A DNA stretch of 64,000 nucleotides. Origin: QWHO01 sp039809865 (GTDB lineage Bacteria > Vulcanimicrobiota > Xenobia > Xenobiales > QWHO01). A program made the translations under genes and the position numbers. The notes beneath the pieces are model-generated. The model saw nothing but the letters and a program-made list of their open reading frames with translations. It did not search any database and was not told the DNA's origin. Location of the stretch: the NCBI GenBank assembly GCA_039809865.1, contig JBDHVW010000011.1, positions 1 through 64,000 on the forward strand, in the 5' to 3' direction. Shown piece after piece: positions 1 to 8,310 of this stretch. Within the stretch, counting starts at the first letter, position 1. Every line of letters starts with the position of its first letter.

Positions 1-383
1 AGGAAGCCCGCGGCTCCGCCCGCGATGGCGCCACCGACGGCCGTGCCAGCCGCACCGATGAGAGCCGTGGCCAGCGCGCCGCCGCCCGTCACTAGACCGA
101 AGCCCGGGATGACCAGCGAAGCGAGACCCGCCAGGATACCGATGCCCGCGCCCACGCCGGCGCCGATGCCCGCGCCCGCGGCCGCATCCTTCCCGGTGGT
201 GGTGGTGATGCCGCTGTCGGCCTTCTCGACCAGATTCTTGTCCTTGGGCTCGCCGTCCTTATTGTAGCGTTCCTCGAAGAGCACGCTGATGTCATCTTTA
301 TTGGCGCCGTGATCAAGCAGGGCACCGACGGCCTTCTCGGCCATCTTGGCATCGAGAAAACTTGCATACAGAACGTTCGTCAT
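1..383 (-). CDS. Glycine-zipper protein, general stress 17M-like (3' end beyond the window)
   Basis: The gene runs off the left edge, so only about 127 N-terminal residues are visible. The start is an ATG with a strong AGGAGG ribosome site nine bases upstream. The N-terminus (TNVLYASFLDAKMAEKAV) followed by an acidic, charged stretch resembles the small ferredoxin-like fold of YflT/general-stress-17M proteins. After about residue 65 the sequence becomes Gly/Ala-rich with GAGIGAGVGAG repeats, a glycine-zipper pattern expected to insert in or pack against membrane. A stress-related membrane role is family inference only. Bases 384-505 upstream hold no gene and presumably carry its promoter. Confidence 0.75.
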   Translation of the reverse strand, partial: MTNVLYASFLDAKMAEKAVGALLDHGANKDDISVLFEERYNKDGEPKDKNLVEKADSGITTTTGKDAAAGAGIGAGVGAGIGILAGLASLVIPGFGLVTGGGALATALIGAAGTAVGGAIAGGAAGF

Positions 384-505
384 TGGATTTTCCTCCTATC
401 AGTTGGCGGGCCGGGCCAGGGAGACCGTTCCGCCTCCTCACTATAGGTCTACCGGGGGGCGTGCCCCCAGGGGATCGGATACCTCGTGGACAGTATGCCG
501 ATCCC

Positions 506-1426
506 TCAGGACCTGGGGAGGTCTTTCTCCTCTTTGGAGTGATACATGATGTTGCCCTGGAGGACCGAGTCGACGACCCCGCCAGCCAGGCCTTTGATCC
601 AGGCCCCGTCGCCGTATAGGCCGGCCATGATCATCTCCTTGCCGAAGGAGAGCGGGATCACGCCCAGGGTGCGGGCCCACTTCTTGCTGGGCGAATCCTC
701 GCCATCGGTGGCTTGCTTGAGACCGGTCAGGGAGCGACCTTTCTCGCCGACGTCCTCGGCCAGGTTGCGAAAGAACTGGTTCATGCGCGGTCCCAGCACC
801 GAGCCGCCGGTGCTGGCCACGCAGCCGATGAAGGCGGCCTTGAGCGGATCCATCGGCAGCACGCCGGCCAGCGACAGGGCCACCGCGAAGCCCGTGCCCG
901 AAAGGGCTGCCGCCAGGACGCGGTGCTTCTCGTTTTCGAAGTGGGCGCCCACGATGGCGCCGAGGCCGCCCACAACCTTGGCCGGGCCCGAGATGAAGGG
1001 CGCCGAGATCAAGAGGCCGTTCACCCCCGAGTCGCGGATATTGGCGTTGCGGTCCCCGCGCAGGCCCGAGTAACAGCCCAGCAGGGCGCCGCAGGTCATC
1101 AGAGCGGGGGTGACGGGGGCTCCGGTCACGCAGGTCGTGGCCACCGCCATGGCGGTGCCCATGGCCGAGCCGGCCAGCGCGCCCACCCAGGGAGAATCGG
1201 CCACGTAGCGGCGCGCCAGCGATCCGGCCGCGCCCGCGCCGCCCTGGATGAAGACGCCCGGGAGGTCCATCAGGTAGAACCCCTCGGTCGCTCCGTCCAC
1301 GACCGCCTGGAACAGGTTGGGGCGCTCGAAATTGCCCCCCGTCGTGCTGCGCGGAGACGTGTAGCGGTCCAGAGCCTCCACGGCTCTGGCAGCCTGACGG
1401 AAAGGAGTTGCGGCACGCACGTCCAT
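506..1426 (-). CDS. Hypothetical Gly/Ala-rich membrane protein
   Basis: About 306 residues starting MDVRAATPFRQAARAVEAL; longer upstream reading is incompatible with the divergent gene at 1467. A GGGAG site sits just before the ATG. A short polar N-terminus is followed by several hydrophobic Gly/Ala-rich stretches, including GALAGSAMGTAMAVATTCV, separated by charged loops, and a polar C-terminus. I do not recognise a family. It resembles, in composition only, the other small glycine-zipper proteins in this window (near 46.7 kb and 61.1 kb). A membrane location is inferred from hydrophobicity. Confidence 0.7.
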   Translation of the reverse strand: MDVRAATPFRQAARAVEALDRYTSPRSTTGGNFERPNLFQAVVDGATEGFYLMDLPGVFIQGGAGAAGSLARRYVADSPWVGALAGSAMGTAMAVATTCVTGAPVTPALMTCGALLGCYSGLRGDRNANIRDSGVNGLLISAPFISGPAKVVGGLGAIVGAHFENEKHRVLAAALSGTGFAVALSLAGVLPMDPLKAAFIGCVASTGGSVLGPRMNQFFRNLAEDVGEKGRSLTGLKQATDGEDSPSKKWARTLGVIPLSFGKEMIMAGLYGDGAWIKGLAGGVVDSVLQGNIMYHSKEEKDLPRS

Positions 1427-1466
1427 ACACTCCCGGTATACAGCTTTGCTTTGAAAAGGGTCTGAA

Positions 1467-1976
1467 ATGGGGGTCGACAGTCGACAGGAAGGTAGGTTGG
1501 GCGTGAGATTTGCGTTGATTTGGATTCTTTTGCTGGGGTTGGTGCAGGCGCAGGAGGTGGGGGTGGCGACGGGGTCGCGGATGATCGCGGTGCGGTTGAT
1601 GCCCGGGCAAGACCTCAAGACCGAGCTGGTGAGGGTCGCCAAAGAGCGGCACCTGAAGGCGGCCGCGGTGATGACCTGCGTGGGCAGTCTGAATGCCGCC
1701 AGCGTGCGGCTGGCGGGGCGTCCGGACGTGCTGCAGTTGCAGGGTCCCCTGGAAATCGTGTCGCTGGAGGGGACGCTGAGCGAAGCGGGGGTGCACCTGC
1801 ACCTGGCCGTGGCCAGCAACGACGGCACGACGGGGGGCGGCCACCTGATGGAGGGCTGCCCGATCTACACCACCGCCGAGATCGTGGTGGTGGAGCTCGA
1901 AGGCCTCGAGTTCACTCGCCACGAGGATCCCAAGACGGGCTTCCAGGAGCTGCGCATCCGGGAGCTGGGCCCGTGA
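1467..1976 (+). CDS. Exported PPC (DUF296)-domain protein
   Basis: A hydrophobic segment (FALIWILLLGLVQAQ) near the N-terminus looks like a signal peptide. The body matches the PPC/DUF296 fold: an opening strand (IAVRLMPGQDL), the AAAVMTCVGSLNAASVRLA segment, then EIVSLEGTLSEAGVHLHL with the conserved histidines and GGGHLMEGCPIYTTAEIVV. In bacteria the family is of uncertain function; plant members bind AT-rich DNA, which does not fit an exported protein. The ATG has an AAAAGGG site six bases upstream; an in-frame GTG at 1503 is an alternative start giving a shorter n-region. It overlaps the next gene by four bases (GTGA), so the two are probably co-translated. Confidence 0.85.
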   Translation: MGVDSRQEGRLGVRFALIWILLLGLVQAQEVGVATGSRMIAVRLMPGQDLKTELVRVAKERHLKAAAVMTCVGSLNAASVRLAGRPDVLQLQGPLEIVSLEGTLSEAGVHLHLAVASNDGTTGGGHLMEGCPIYTTAEIVVVELEGLEFTRHEDPKTGFQELRIRELGP

Positions 1977-3700
1977 GATGGCTGATCTGGCTGCTACTGG
2001 CCCTGCCGCTGCAGGCCCAGGCACCGTCCTGGCAGGCCTGGGGGGAGGCGCCGTTCGACCAGGCGGCGCGCGAGAACAAGCTGGTGATCCTGGACGTGGA
2101 GGCGGTCTGGTGCCACTGGTGCCACGTGATGGACGAGACGACCTATCACGACCCGGCGGTGCAGAAGCTGCTGGCCGAGCGCTACGTCTGCGTCAAAGTC
2201 GACCAGGACGCCCGGCCCGACATCGCCAACCGCTACAAGGACTACGGCTGGCCGGCCACGATCATCTTCAAAGCTGACGGCACCGAGCTGGTAAAGCTTG
2301 AAGGTTACGTCAAGCCCGAGCGGATGGCCGCCATCCTGCAGAAGCTCGCCGACAACCCGGTCAGCGAGGTGCAGGCGACCGTGATGGGGACCTCGACCGG
2401 GACGCTGACGCCGGAGCTGCGCCAGGAGCTGGATCGCCTGATCGCCGACCGCTACGACAACGAGCGCGGCGGTTGGGGGCGGGTGCACAAGTTCCTCAAC
2501 TGGGAGACCGGCGAATACTACCTGGTGCGCGCTGCGCGCGGCGACGCGGAGCCGGCCCGGATGATCCGCACCACGCTGGACAAGCAGAAGCTGCTGGTGG
2601 ACCCGGTCTGGGGCGGCGTGTATCAGTATTCTCACGGGGGCGTCTGGGAGAACCCCCATTACGAGAAGATCATGCTCGTACAGGCCGAGAACATGCGGTT
2701 GTACGCGATGGCCTATGCGCTGTGGGGCTCGGAGGACGATTTGCGGGTGGCGCAGAGCGTGCGCAGTTACCTGAACGGCTTTCTGCGGGGCTCTAACGGC
2801 GCCTATTACTCCTCGCAGGACGCCGACCTGGTGCAGGGCGAGCACTCCCACGACTACTTCGCGCTGGACGACGCGGGACGGCGCAAGCTCGGCCTTCCAC
2901 GCGTGGACAAGCATCAGTACGCGCGCGAAAACGGCTGGGTCATCCAGGGCCTGGTCGGGCTCTACAGCGTGACGGGCGATCAGGCTGTGCTGGATGACGC
3001 TTTGCGGGCGGCCGACTGGGTCGTGAAAGAACGCTCCTTACCGGGCGGGGGATATTCGCACGACGCGCGCGACAGCGGCGGCCCCTATCTGGGCGACACC
3101 CTGGCGGCCGGGCGGGCGTTTCTGGCGCTCTACACCGTCACGGCCGACCCGGTCTGGCTGCAACGGGCGTCCGCCTGCGCCGACTTCCTCGAGGCCAAAT
3201 TCCGACTCGCTGCCGGCGGCTACGCCACGGCCGTGAGCGCCAGCAAGATCGACCAGCCCTACCGGATGCGCGAGGAGAACATCGGCGTGGCGCGTTTCGG
3301 CAACCTGCTGTTCCAGCACACGGGCGAGGCGCGCTACCAGACGATGAGCTCCTACGCGATGAGCTACCTGGCCCACCCGGAGGTGGCGCGCGAATTCAGC
3401 CCCGGCGGGGTGTTGCTGGCCGACCTGGAGCTGGCTCAGGCCGTTCCCCACCTGACGGTGGTCGGCCAGAAGACCGATCCCGCCGCTCGAGCGCTGTTCC
3501 TGGCCGCTCTGCGCTATCCGCTGGCGTACCGGCGAGTGGACTGGGCCGTCCCGGGCGAAAAAGCCCTTCCCTATACCGAGACGGAGTATCCGACTCTGGG
3601 TCGGGCGGCAATTTTTGTCTGCTCGGGAACTAAATGCAGCCCTCCGACGTTGAACCCGGCGGACGTCTCTCGGAGCTTTCCGAGGGCGGCCCGGCCCTGA
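1973..3700 (+). CDS. Exported DUF255/YyaL-type thioredoxin-like protein
   Basis: 575 residues from a GTG overlapping the previous stop. An N-terminal signal peptide (WLIWLLLALPLQAQA) precedes a thioredoxin-like domain with the family signature WCHWCHVMDETTY at about residues 46-58 and KVDQDARPDIANRY. The remainder is an alpha-helical barrel like that of YyaL/SPATA20 proteins, with YSSQDADLVQGEHS and repeated hairpin motifs. Cytosolic relatives are usually about 650-700 residues; this shorter, exported version lacks part of the C-terminal barrel. The double-cysteine motif suggests a redox or disulfide role in the envelope, but the family's substrate is unknown. Confidence 0.88.
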   Translation: MRWLIWLLLALPLQAQAPSWQAWGEAPFDQAARENKLVILDVEAVWCHWCHVMDETTYHDPAVQKLLAERYVCVKVDQDARPDIANRYKDYGWPATIIFKADGTELVKLEGYVKPERMAAILQKLADNPVSEVQATVMGTSTGTLTPELRQELDRLIADRYDNERGGWGRVHKFLNWETGEYYLVRAARGDAEPARMIRTTLDKQKLLVDPVWGGVYQYSHGGVWENPHYEKIMLVQAENMRLYAMAYALWGSEDDLRVAQSVRSYLNGFLRGSNGAYYSSQDADLVQGEHSHDYFALDDAGRRKLGLPRVDKHQYARENGWVIQGLVGLYSVTGDQAVLDDALRAADWVVKERSLPGGGYSHDARDSGGPYLGDTLAAGRAFLALYTVTADPVWLQRASACADFLEAKFRLAAGGYATAVSASKIDQPYRMREENIGVARFGNLLFQHTGEARYQTMSSYAMSYLAHPEVAREFSPGGVLLADLELAQAVPHLTVVGQKTDPAARALFLAALRYPLAYRRVDWAVPGEKALPYTETEYPTLGRAAIFVCSGTKCSPPTLNPADVSRSFPRAARP

Positions 3701-3797
3701 AGGAGTCCGTTCGAGTGGGGTGAAGTGCTTGCATCACTTCCCCGGCGGGCGGGATGACTGCGGGGCCGGAGAGATAGAACTACTGGAGGACCCAGGG

Positions 3798-4283
3798 ATG
3801 AATCGTCGGGAGTTCACCAAGATGATGGCCGCTGCAGTGGCCGGTATGGTCGCTGGAAGCGCTGCTCTGCCCGCCCTTGCTAAAGACGGCGGTGAGTGTA
3901 AGGACTGTAGCGGGAAAGACGGCGACGGCTGCAACGGCAAAGACGGTTGCAACGGCAAAGACGGCAAGTCCGGCTGCAGCGGCAAGGACGGCTGTAACGG
4001 CAAATCCAGCTGCTCGGGCAAGGACGGCTGCAACGGCAAGTCCGGCTGCTCGGGCAAAGACGGCTGCCAGGGCAAGGACACCTGCAAGAGCGCCGACGGC
4101 AAAGACACCTGCAAGAGCAAGGATGGTTGCCAGGCCAAAGGAAGTTGCAACGGCAAAGACGGCTGCCAGGGCAAGATGAACTGCGCCGGCAAGGATGCCT
4201 GCTCGGGCAAGGATGGCTGCAACGGCAAGTCCGGTGGCGACAAGACCGCCTGCTCCGGCAAGGACGGCTGCAACGGCAAGTAA
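3798..4283 (+). CDS. Tat-exported Cys-rich GKDG-repeat protein
   Basis: 161 residues. The start is fixed by GGAGGA a few bases upstream and by the twin-arginine leader NRREFTKMMAAAVAGMVAG ending in an ALA cleavage site. The mature part is almost entirely repeats of the form C-x-GKDGC or C-x-GK-S, with 20 cysteines at regular spacing and otherwise Gly, Lys, Asp, Asn and Ser. Similar low-complexity Cys-repeat proteins with Tat leaders occur in other bacteria and are suspected metal binders. Export in folded form through Tat would fit loading of a metal or disulfide arrangement in the cytoplasm. It is followed by an intrinsic terminator and is likely monocistronic. Confidence 0.85.
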   Translation: MNRREFTKMMAAAVAGMVAGSAALPALAKDGGECKDCSGKDGDGCNGKDGCNGKDGKSGCSGKDGCNGKSSCSGKDGCNGKSGCSGKDGCQGKDTCKSADGKDTCKSKDGCQAKGSCNGKDGCQGKMNCAGKDACSGKDGCNGKSGGDKTACSGKDGCNGK

Positions 4284-4300
4284 GCCGCTCTGACGAGAAA

Positions 4301-4330
4301 GGCCGGGCTCGCAACAGCCCGGCCTTTTTT
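4301..4330 (+). terminator. Intrinsic terminator after the Cys-rich gene
   Basis: A perfect nine-base stem (GGCCGGGCT / AGCCCGGCC) with a six-base loop is followed directly by six T residues, 17 bases after the stop codon. Confidence 0.93.
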
Positions 4331-4341
4331 CATGTCCGAGA

Positions 4342-5340
4342 TCATCCCCCCATCTGGGCGATATACCTGTTGGTCTGATCGATGTACTGCTGGTTGGTCG
4401 TCCCATTGACGCTGTCGCCCTGGCCGCTGGGGTTGAAGTACCACGAGGTGGCTCCGTCCCAGGTGCCGGTCGTGTCGTGGCCCAGCTTCAAGAGGTAGCC
4501 GGCCATGCCGATCTGCCCGTCGGGCGTGTTCAGGTCGTAGCCGAGCCGGCGCGCCTCGTCGCCCCAGATGGCCTGGTTGATCTGCATGAGTCCCGCCGTG
4601 TCGCCGTGCTGCGGGTTGACCTGGTAGGCCCCGGGGTCGCCGCCCGACTCGATGGCCATCATCGCCTTGATGCGCTCGGGGGGGACGCCCCAGCGCTCCC
4701 CGGCCGCCAGCACCTGGTCGTCCCAGCGATCCAGGTTGGGGTTCAGCGACCCCAGTTGGCCGCTCGCGTGCGAGGGGGCGGGAGCCTGCCGGCCGGGGGT
4801 TGCCCCATAAGGCTGCATGCGGCTCGGAGCGGCGCCCGGTAGCGCGCTACCGGCCGGGGTCGCCCCTCCGGGCCGGGTTGGCATGCTGAAGCCACCCGGT
4901 TTGGCGATCCCCCCGGGCTTGAGCCCGCTGGCGCTGCCGCCCGGCGTCAGGCCGCTGGCGCTTCCTCCCGGCTTCAGCCCGGACGCCCCGTTCAGCCGCA
5001 TGATCGGCCCTCCCGAGGTCCGGGGCGGCGACGGAAGGCGCGGGCTGCGCAGCCCCCCGGGCCCCTCCCCCATCGTGGGCGAAGGCACCGCTTTGCGCGG
5101 AGAGTTGGACTTGCGCGTCGGCTTGTCCCAACGGCAGTGACCCTTCGAGCCCTCCATCGCGGCTTTGATCCCCGCCGCCAGCGACTCGGCCAACTTGCCG
5201 TGGTCCCTCTCGGGCTCCCGGGCCTCGTCGCTCAGGTGCACCGAATCTCCCTTGGGTCCGGCCGGCCGGGAGGCCGGCTTGCCCGCGGGGCCGCCACCGG
5301 CGGCCTGACGTGTGGGGAGCGCGTGCGTGGTGTTGATCAT
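4342..5340 (-). CDS. Lytic transglycosylase (SLT domain) with disordered N-terminus
   Basis: 332 residues; the ATG (MINTTHALPTRQ) has an AGGAGG site ten bases upstream. The C-terminal third is a lysozyme-like SLT domain: MMAIESGGDPGAYQVNP supplies the catalytic Glu in ES-G, then GLMQINQAIWGDEARRLGYD and the late NPSGQG/YIDQTNRYIAQM helix. It should cleave peptidoglycan glycan strands. The N-terminal 200 residues are Pro/Gly-rich and disordered, with imperfect GGSASGLKPGG repeats and a DSVHLSDEARE element. There is no Sec signal peptide, so export would need another route. Its upstream region shares a block with the CHAP gene near 14.8 kb. Confidence 0.9.
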   Translation of the reverse strand: MINTTHALPTRQAAGGGPAGKPASRPAGPKGDSVHLSDEAREPERDHGKLAESLAAGIKAAMEGSKGHCRWDKPTRKSNSPRKAVPSPTMGEGPGGLRSPRLPSPPRTSGGPIMRLNGASGLKPGGSASGLTPGGSASGLKPGGIAKPGGFSMPTRPGGATPAGSALPGAAPSRMQPYGATPGRQAPAPSHASGQLGSLNPNLDRWDDQVLAAGERWGVPPERIKAMMAIESGGDPGAYQVNPQHGDTAGLMQINQAIWGDEARRLGYDLNTPDGQIGMAGYLLKLGHDTTGTWDGATSWYFNPSGQGDSVNGTTNQQYIDQTNRYIAQMGG

Positions 5341-5384
5341 CGCGGAAGTTCCTCCTGTATCGCTGAGTGTGGTCGCTCTCATCC

Positions 5385-5413
5385 TAGCGGGCAGGCCTTG
5401 GCAGATGCCTTGG
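5385..5413 (-). promoter_or_regulatory. Shared upstream block of the transglycosylase gene
   Basis: On the gene strand this reads CCAAGG-N6-CCAAGG (period 12), then a C-rich stretch and GCTA that begins a TAGGAT -10-like hexamer. It lies 45-73 bases upstream of the ATG. Almost the same sequence (24 of 29 aligned positions) occurs upstream of the CHAP-like gene near 14.85 kb. A common activator or sigma-factor site is inferred. Confidence 0.5.
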
Positions 5414-5480
5414 GAGGCACCGCCAAACTTCACGACTCCAGTATAGGAGTCGTTCAAATTTCTGGCGAATTCAGGCGATC

Positions 5481-6182
5481 TTGGCGCAAGACCCCGACCT
5501 GGCCGCCCTTGTCAGCACTCTGGCCGCTCGCCAGGGCTTTCTGCTCTCGCCCACAGGCGACGTGCTGGCTCGGGCCGGTCCCGACCCGGCCCCGACCTCG
5601 TCGTTGCGCCAGCTGGCCCAGCAAGCCGGCAGCCAGGGGCGACCCATCCTGCAAAACGACGGACTGGCGCTGGCGACCCCCGTGGCCGGCGGCGTGCTGG
5701 TTCTCGACAGCCGGGCTCCGCTGGATGTGCGAGCGATCGACCGGGCGCGGTCCTTCCGGCTGCGCCGGCGCCTGCCGCGCGTCTCTCTCCTCCTGCTGGT
5801 CGGGCTGCTCTGGCTGTTCGGCAGTCTTTTGTTACCGAGGGAGACGCCCCAGGCTCCGCCACCGCCACCCTCCATGACGCTGCTGCAGACCGGGCAGAGC
5901 TACCTGAGCTGCCTCCAGACCGGGCGCTATGCAGCCGCCTACGACCTGCTGTCGGGCGCCACCCGCGCGCGGCTCGACCGGGCCCGCTTCGAGGAGCGCG
6001 CGCGCGCCTTCATGGACGATGCCCAGAATCGCTATGATACGAGCTACCTCGAGCTGCGCGAGAGCGACGGCGGGCTGGACGTGAAAGGACCCGAGGGCTC
6101 CTACCGGTGGACGGCCGTGCGGGAAGGAGAGGGCTGGGCCCTCGACAGCCTGGACGGGCCGCTCAGAATTCCTGCCGACTGA
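5481..6182 (+). CDS. Hypothetical single-pass membrane protein with NTF2-like C-terminus
   Basis: 233 residues from a TTG, chosen because the N-terminal fold begins there; the ribosome site is weak. Residues 1-95 form a small alpha/beta region (GFLLSPTGDVLARAG) faintly like a roadblock or GAF fold. A basic stretch (RLRRRLPR) leads into one membrane helix (VSLLLLVGLLWLFGSLLL). After a proline-rich linker, the outer domain (YLSCLQTGRYAAAYDLLSG) resembles DUF4878/NTF2-like domains, which often bind small molecules or envelope partners. It overlaps the convergent PilX-like gene by 20 bases. Function is unknown. Confidence 0.7.
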   Translation: MAQDPDLAALVSTLAARQGFLLSPTGDVLARAGPDPAPTSSLRQLAQQAGSQGRPILQNDGLALATPVAGGVLVLDSRAPLDVRAIDRARSFRLRRRLPRVSLLLLVGLLWLFGSLLLPRETPQAPPPPPSMTLLQTGQSYLSCLQTGRYAAAYDLLSGATRARLDRARFEERARAFMDDAQNRYDTSYLELRESDGGLDVKGPEGSYRWTAVREGEGWALDSLDGPLRIPAD

Positions 6183-7353
6183 CCGTCACGACGTCGGTAG
6201 TGAAGCCCGTGTCGTTCTTGAGCGCGCGGTCGTAGCGCAGCGCCGCGCCTTCGAGCACCTCGACGCGCTTGCCCACGATCGACCCGTAGATCTGGCCGTT
6301 CTGGGCCACCTCCACCTTGGACTCGGGCGCATAGACGACGAAGTAGGCGTCGGTATCGCGTCCGTTGACCACGATGTCGCGACCTTTGACCATGAAGCGC
6401 ATCATGGAGGGCCGGGCCGTCTTGTTCACCACGCTGCCCCCGCGCATGTCGAGATCTCCGGCGATGTAGACCTGGATCTGACCTGTCACGTTCTGGCCCA
6501 GCTCGAAGGTGGAGTCATCCGCCATGCGCACCGAGTTGAACACGTAAGGCACGCCGGCCTTGAGCCGGACCTGTGCGCCATCGGTCAGAATCAGGTCTCC
6601 GTAGGTGCCCGGCTCCAGGGTGTGCTGCCCGGCGCCGAGCGCCAGGGGAGGGAGCCCGGTCGGATCGGAGGGCAGCGTAACCGGGGCCAGCTCGCGCTGC
6701 CGATTGAGCTCCCGGACGCGCCCGTGCACGCGCGCCGAGCGTCCGATGTCGACGGTGCGAGGGCTCGAGCCCGGCCCCGTGTAGACATCCCCTTTGATCT
6801 CGGCGTTGTCGGTCAGGATGACGGCCTGGTGGGCACTGGAGTTGGTGGCGACGTCCGCTCGTCCCCCTCGGCCCGCGGGAAAGGGGCCGCGGCTCGAATC
6901 ATACGACTCCGTCAGGCTGTCGTGGCGCATCCGGATGTTCTCGGCCGCGAAAGCCGCCATCTTGAAGTTGGTGCTGGTCAGGGTGACCATCTCGCCGATC
7001 TGGCGCTGCTGGTCCCGGTAGCGTCCGGTGGCCAGGATGTAGAGCATGCCGGCCGGGACGCCGGCGCCGTTCGGGGCGGTGGCAGGACCCGCCGTGACGG
7101 TGCTGGAGTAGGTGGCCCGGGTGACCCGTAGCGGTTGCGGTGGCGAGATCCCCGCGAAGTTGGGATTGGTCAGCAATTGCTGGCTCGTCATGGCCACCCC
7201 GGCCTCGGCCGCCAGCAGCGCCTGGTCGCGGTTCGAGTCCGAACGGCTCAGCCACAAGCTGCGCGAGCCGAGGGCCGCGATCGCCCCGGCCGCGATCGCC
7301 AGCAGCGCCATCGCCAGCAGCATCACCACCAGGGCCAGTCCGCGCCGTCTCAA
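6163..7353 (-). CDS. PilX-like pilus assembly protein with beta-helix domain
   Basis: 396 residues from a TTG whose last two bases form the stop codon of the upstream prepilin gene (TTGA). The N-terminus has a basic RRRG and one hydrophobic helix (LALVVMLLAMALLAIAAGA) without the prepilin Glu at +5, as in PilX-type minor proteins. It continues with the amphipathic AAEAGVAMTSQQL typical of that family. The C-terminal half (EIKGDVYTGPG, LEPGTYGDLILTDGAQV, GQIYGSIVGKRVEVLEG) is a right-handed beta-helix like DUF7305/bactofilin modules. It probably caps or stabilises a pseudopilus. It is the last gene of the minus-strand operon. Confidence 0.8.
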   Translation of the reverse strand: MRRRGLALVVMLLAMALLAIAAGAIAALGSRSLWLSRSDSNRDQALLAAEAGVAMTSQQLLTNPNFAGISPPQPLRVTRATYSSTVTAGPATAPNGAGVPAGMLYILATGRYRDQQRQIGEMVTLTSTNFKMAAFAAENIRMRHDSLTESYDSSRGPFPAGRGGRADVATNSSAHQAVILTDNAEIKGDVYTGPGSSPRTVDIGRSARVHGRVRELNRQRELAPVTLPSDPTGLPPLALGAGQHTLEPGTYGDLILTDGAQVRLKAGVPYVFNSVRMADDSTFELGQNVTGQIQVYIAGDLDMRGGSVVNKTARPSMMRFMVKGRDIVVNGRDTDAYFVVYAPESKVEVAQNGQIYGSIVGKRVEVLEGAALRYDRALKNDTGFTTDVVTVSRQEF

Positions 7354-7931
7354 TTGCCCGGCCTCACCTGGCTGGTCAGGGTGAGCTCGGTGGCTTTGTC
7401 CGAGGCGGTGGCGCGGCGCGTGGTCACGGCGACGCGCAGCAGAGGAGGATAGGTGCCGTCCGCCACCGAGAAGCTCTCCACCGAGCGGGCCACCACGCGC
7501 TCGGTGCCACTGTCCACGAACGCCCGGAGCGGCGGACGGGCGGCGGGCGGCTCGGTGGCCGGGGTGAAGGCCACCTCGGCCTGCACGAGGTCGCGATCGC
7601 GCAGGTAGAAGGCGATCCACTTGTGCCACTCGAGCTCGCCATCGTCGTAGGTAAAGGGAGAGCCGGGCGAAGGGAACATCACGTAGGGATACGGCGCCGG
7701 CAACGCGCCGACCGAGCTCTGGACCAGGTCCCGACGGGTCTCGCAGAGCTCCGACTCCATCCGGCCGAGCGCGACCAGCGCCTCCTGGTGGGTTTGCTCG
7801 CCCTCGCGGGCCACCTGCCAGTAGCGCAGCCCGAACGCCACCAGTCGTTGCACGCCGAGCAGCACGATCAACAGCAGGCAACTCGTCACCATGACCTCGA
7901 CCAGCGTGGCGCCCTTCCTAGCGGTCGACAA
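7350..7931 (-). CDS. Prepilin-like protein (GspJ/PilW type)
   Basis: 193 residues from TTG, overlapping the upstream gene by 14 bases. It has a class III prepilin leader: short basic MSTARKG, cleavage after Gly, then ATLVEVMVTSCLLLIVLLGV with Glu at +5. The soluble part (ELCETRRDLVQ, WHKWIAFYLRDRD, ESFSVADGTYPPLLRVAVTT) fits the larger minor pseudopilins such as GspJ or PilW. It should be processed by a prepilin peptidase not encoded in this window and assembled by the GspF/PilC protein of the same operon. Confidence 0.83.
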   Translation of the reverse strand: MSTARKGATLVEVMVTSCLLLIVLLGVQRLVAFGLRYWQVAREGEQTHQEALVALGRMESELCETRRDLVQSSVGALPAPYPYVMFPSPGSPFTYDDGELEWHKWIAFYLRDRDLVQAEVAFTPATEPPAARPPLRAFVDSGTERVVARSVESFSVADGTYPPLLRVAVTTRRATASDKATELTLTSQVRPGN

Positions 7932-8310
7932 GCAGCGTCTCCATCTGAAGGCGGTGGCTGCCCTCCCAGTCGACCTCGACCAGCAGCTCCTTGAGCCCGC
8001 TCGTGGGCCGCACGTTGACCGTGAGCCACAGCACGACGTTTACCGGCACACCGTTGCGCACCAGCGAAGTCGGCACCGGGTGCCGGGGCACGCTGGTCAC
8101 GGCGCTGAACGCCTTGCTGCGCTCCACGGCCAGCGTCTCGCGCGCCAGCTCGCGCGCGAGCGAGTATTTGAAGGCGAGATCGGTGGCCCGATGGGCGCCG
8201 GGAAAGACTCCGAAGACCATGGAGATGGCCACGAACAGGAGGAACATCGCCAGGACGCCCTCGATCAAGCTCATTCCCCGGGAGCTGCGCATACGCCTCA
8301 AGGATAGCAT
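7918..8310 (-). CDS. Prepilin-like protein (PilV/GspI type)
   Basis: 130 residues. The ATG overlaps the stop of the GspF gene (ATGA). A type III leader ends in SSRG before MSLIEGVLAMFLLFVAISMV, with Glu at +5 and a canonical hydrophobic helix. The short C-terminal domain (VPVNVVLWLTVNVRP, ELLVEVDWEG) is typical of small minor pseudopilins such as GspI or PilV. With the neighbouring PilW-like and PilX-like proteins it could make a priming tip complex. Confidence 0.83.
   Translation of the reverse strand: MLSLRRMRSSRGMSLIEGVLAMFLLFVAISMVFGVFPGAHRATDLAFKYSLARELARETLAVERSKAFSAVTSVPRHPVPTSLVRNGVPVNVVLWLTVNVRPTSGLKELLVEVDWEGSHRLQMETLLVDR

Noticed and set aside
442..452. T7-promoter-like core CTCACTATAGG, with a similar CACTATAGGG near 39362
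   Set aside because: Only the 3' half of the consensus matches, one copy is inside a coding region, and no vector sequence is present; chance matches.
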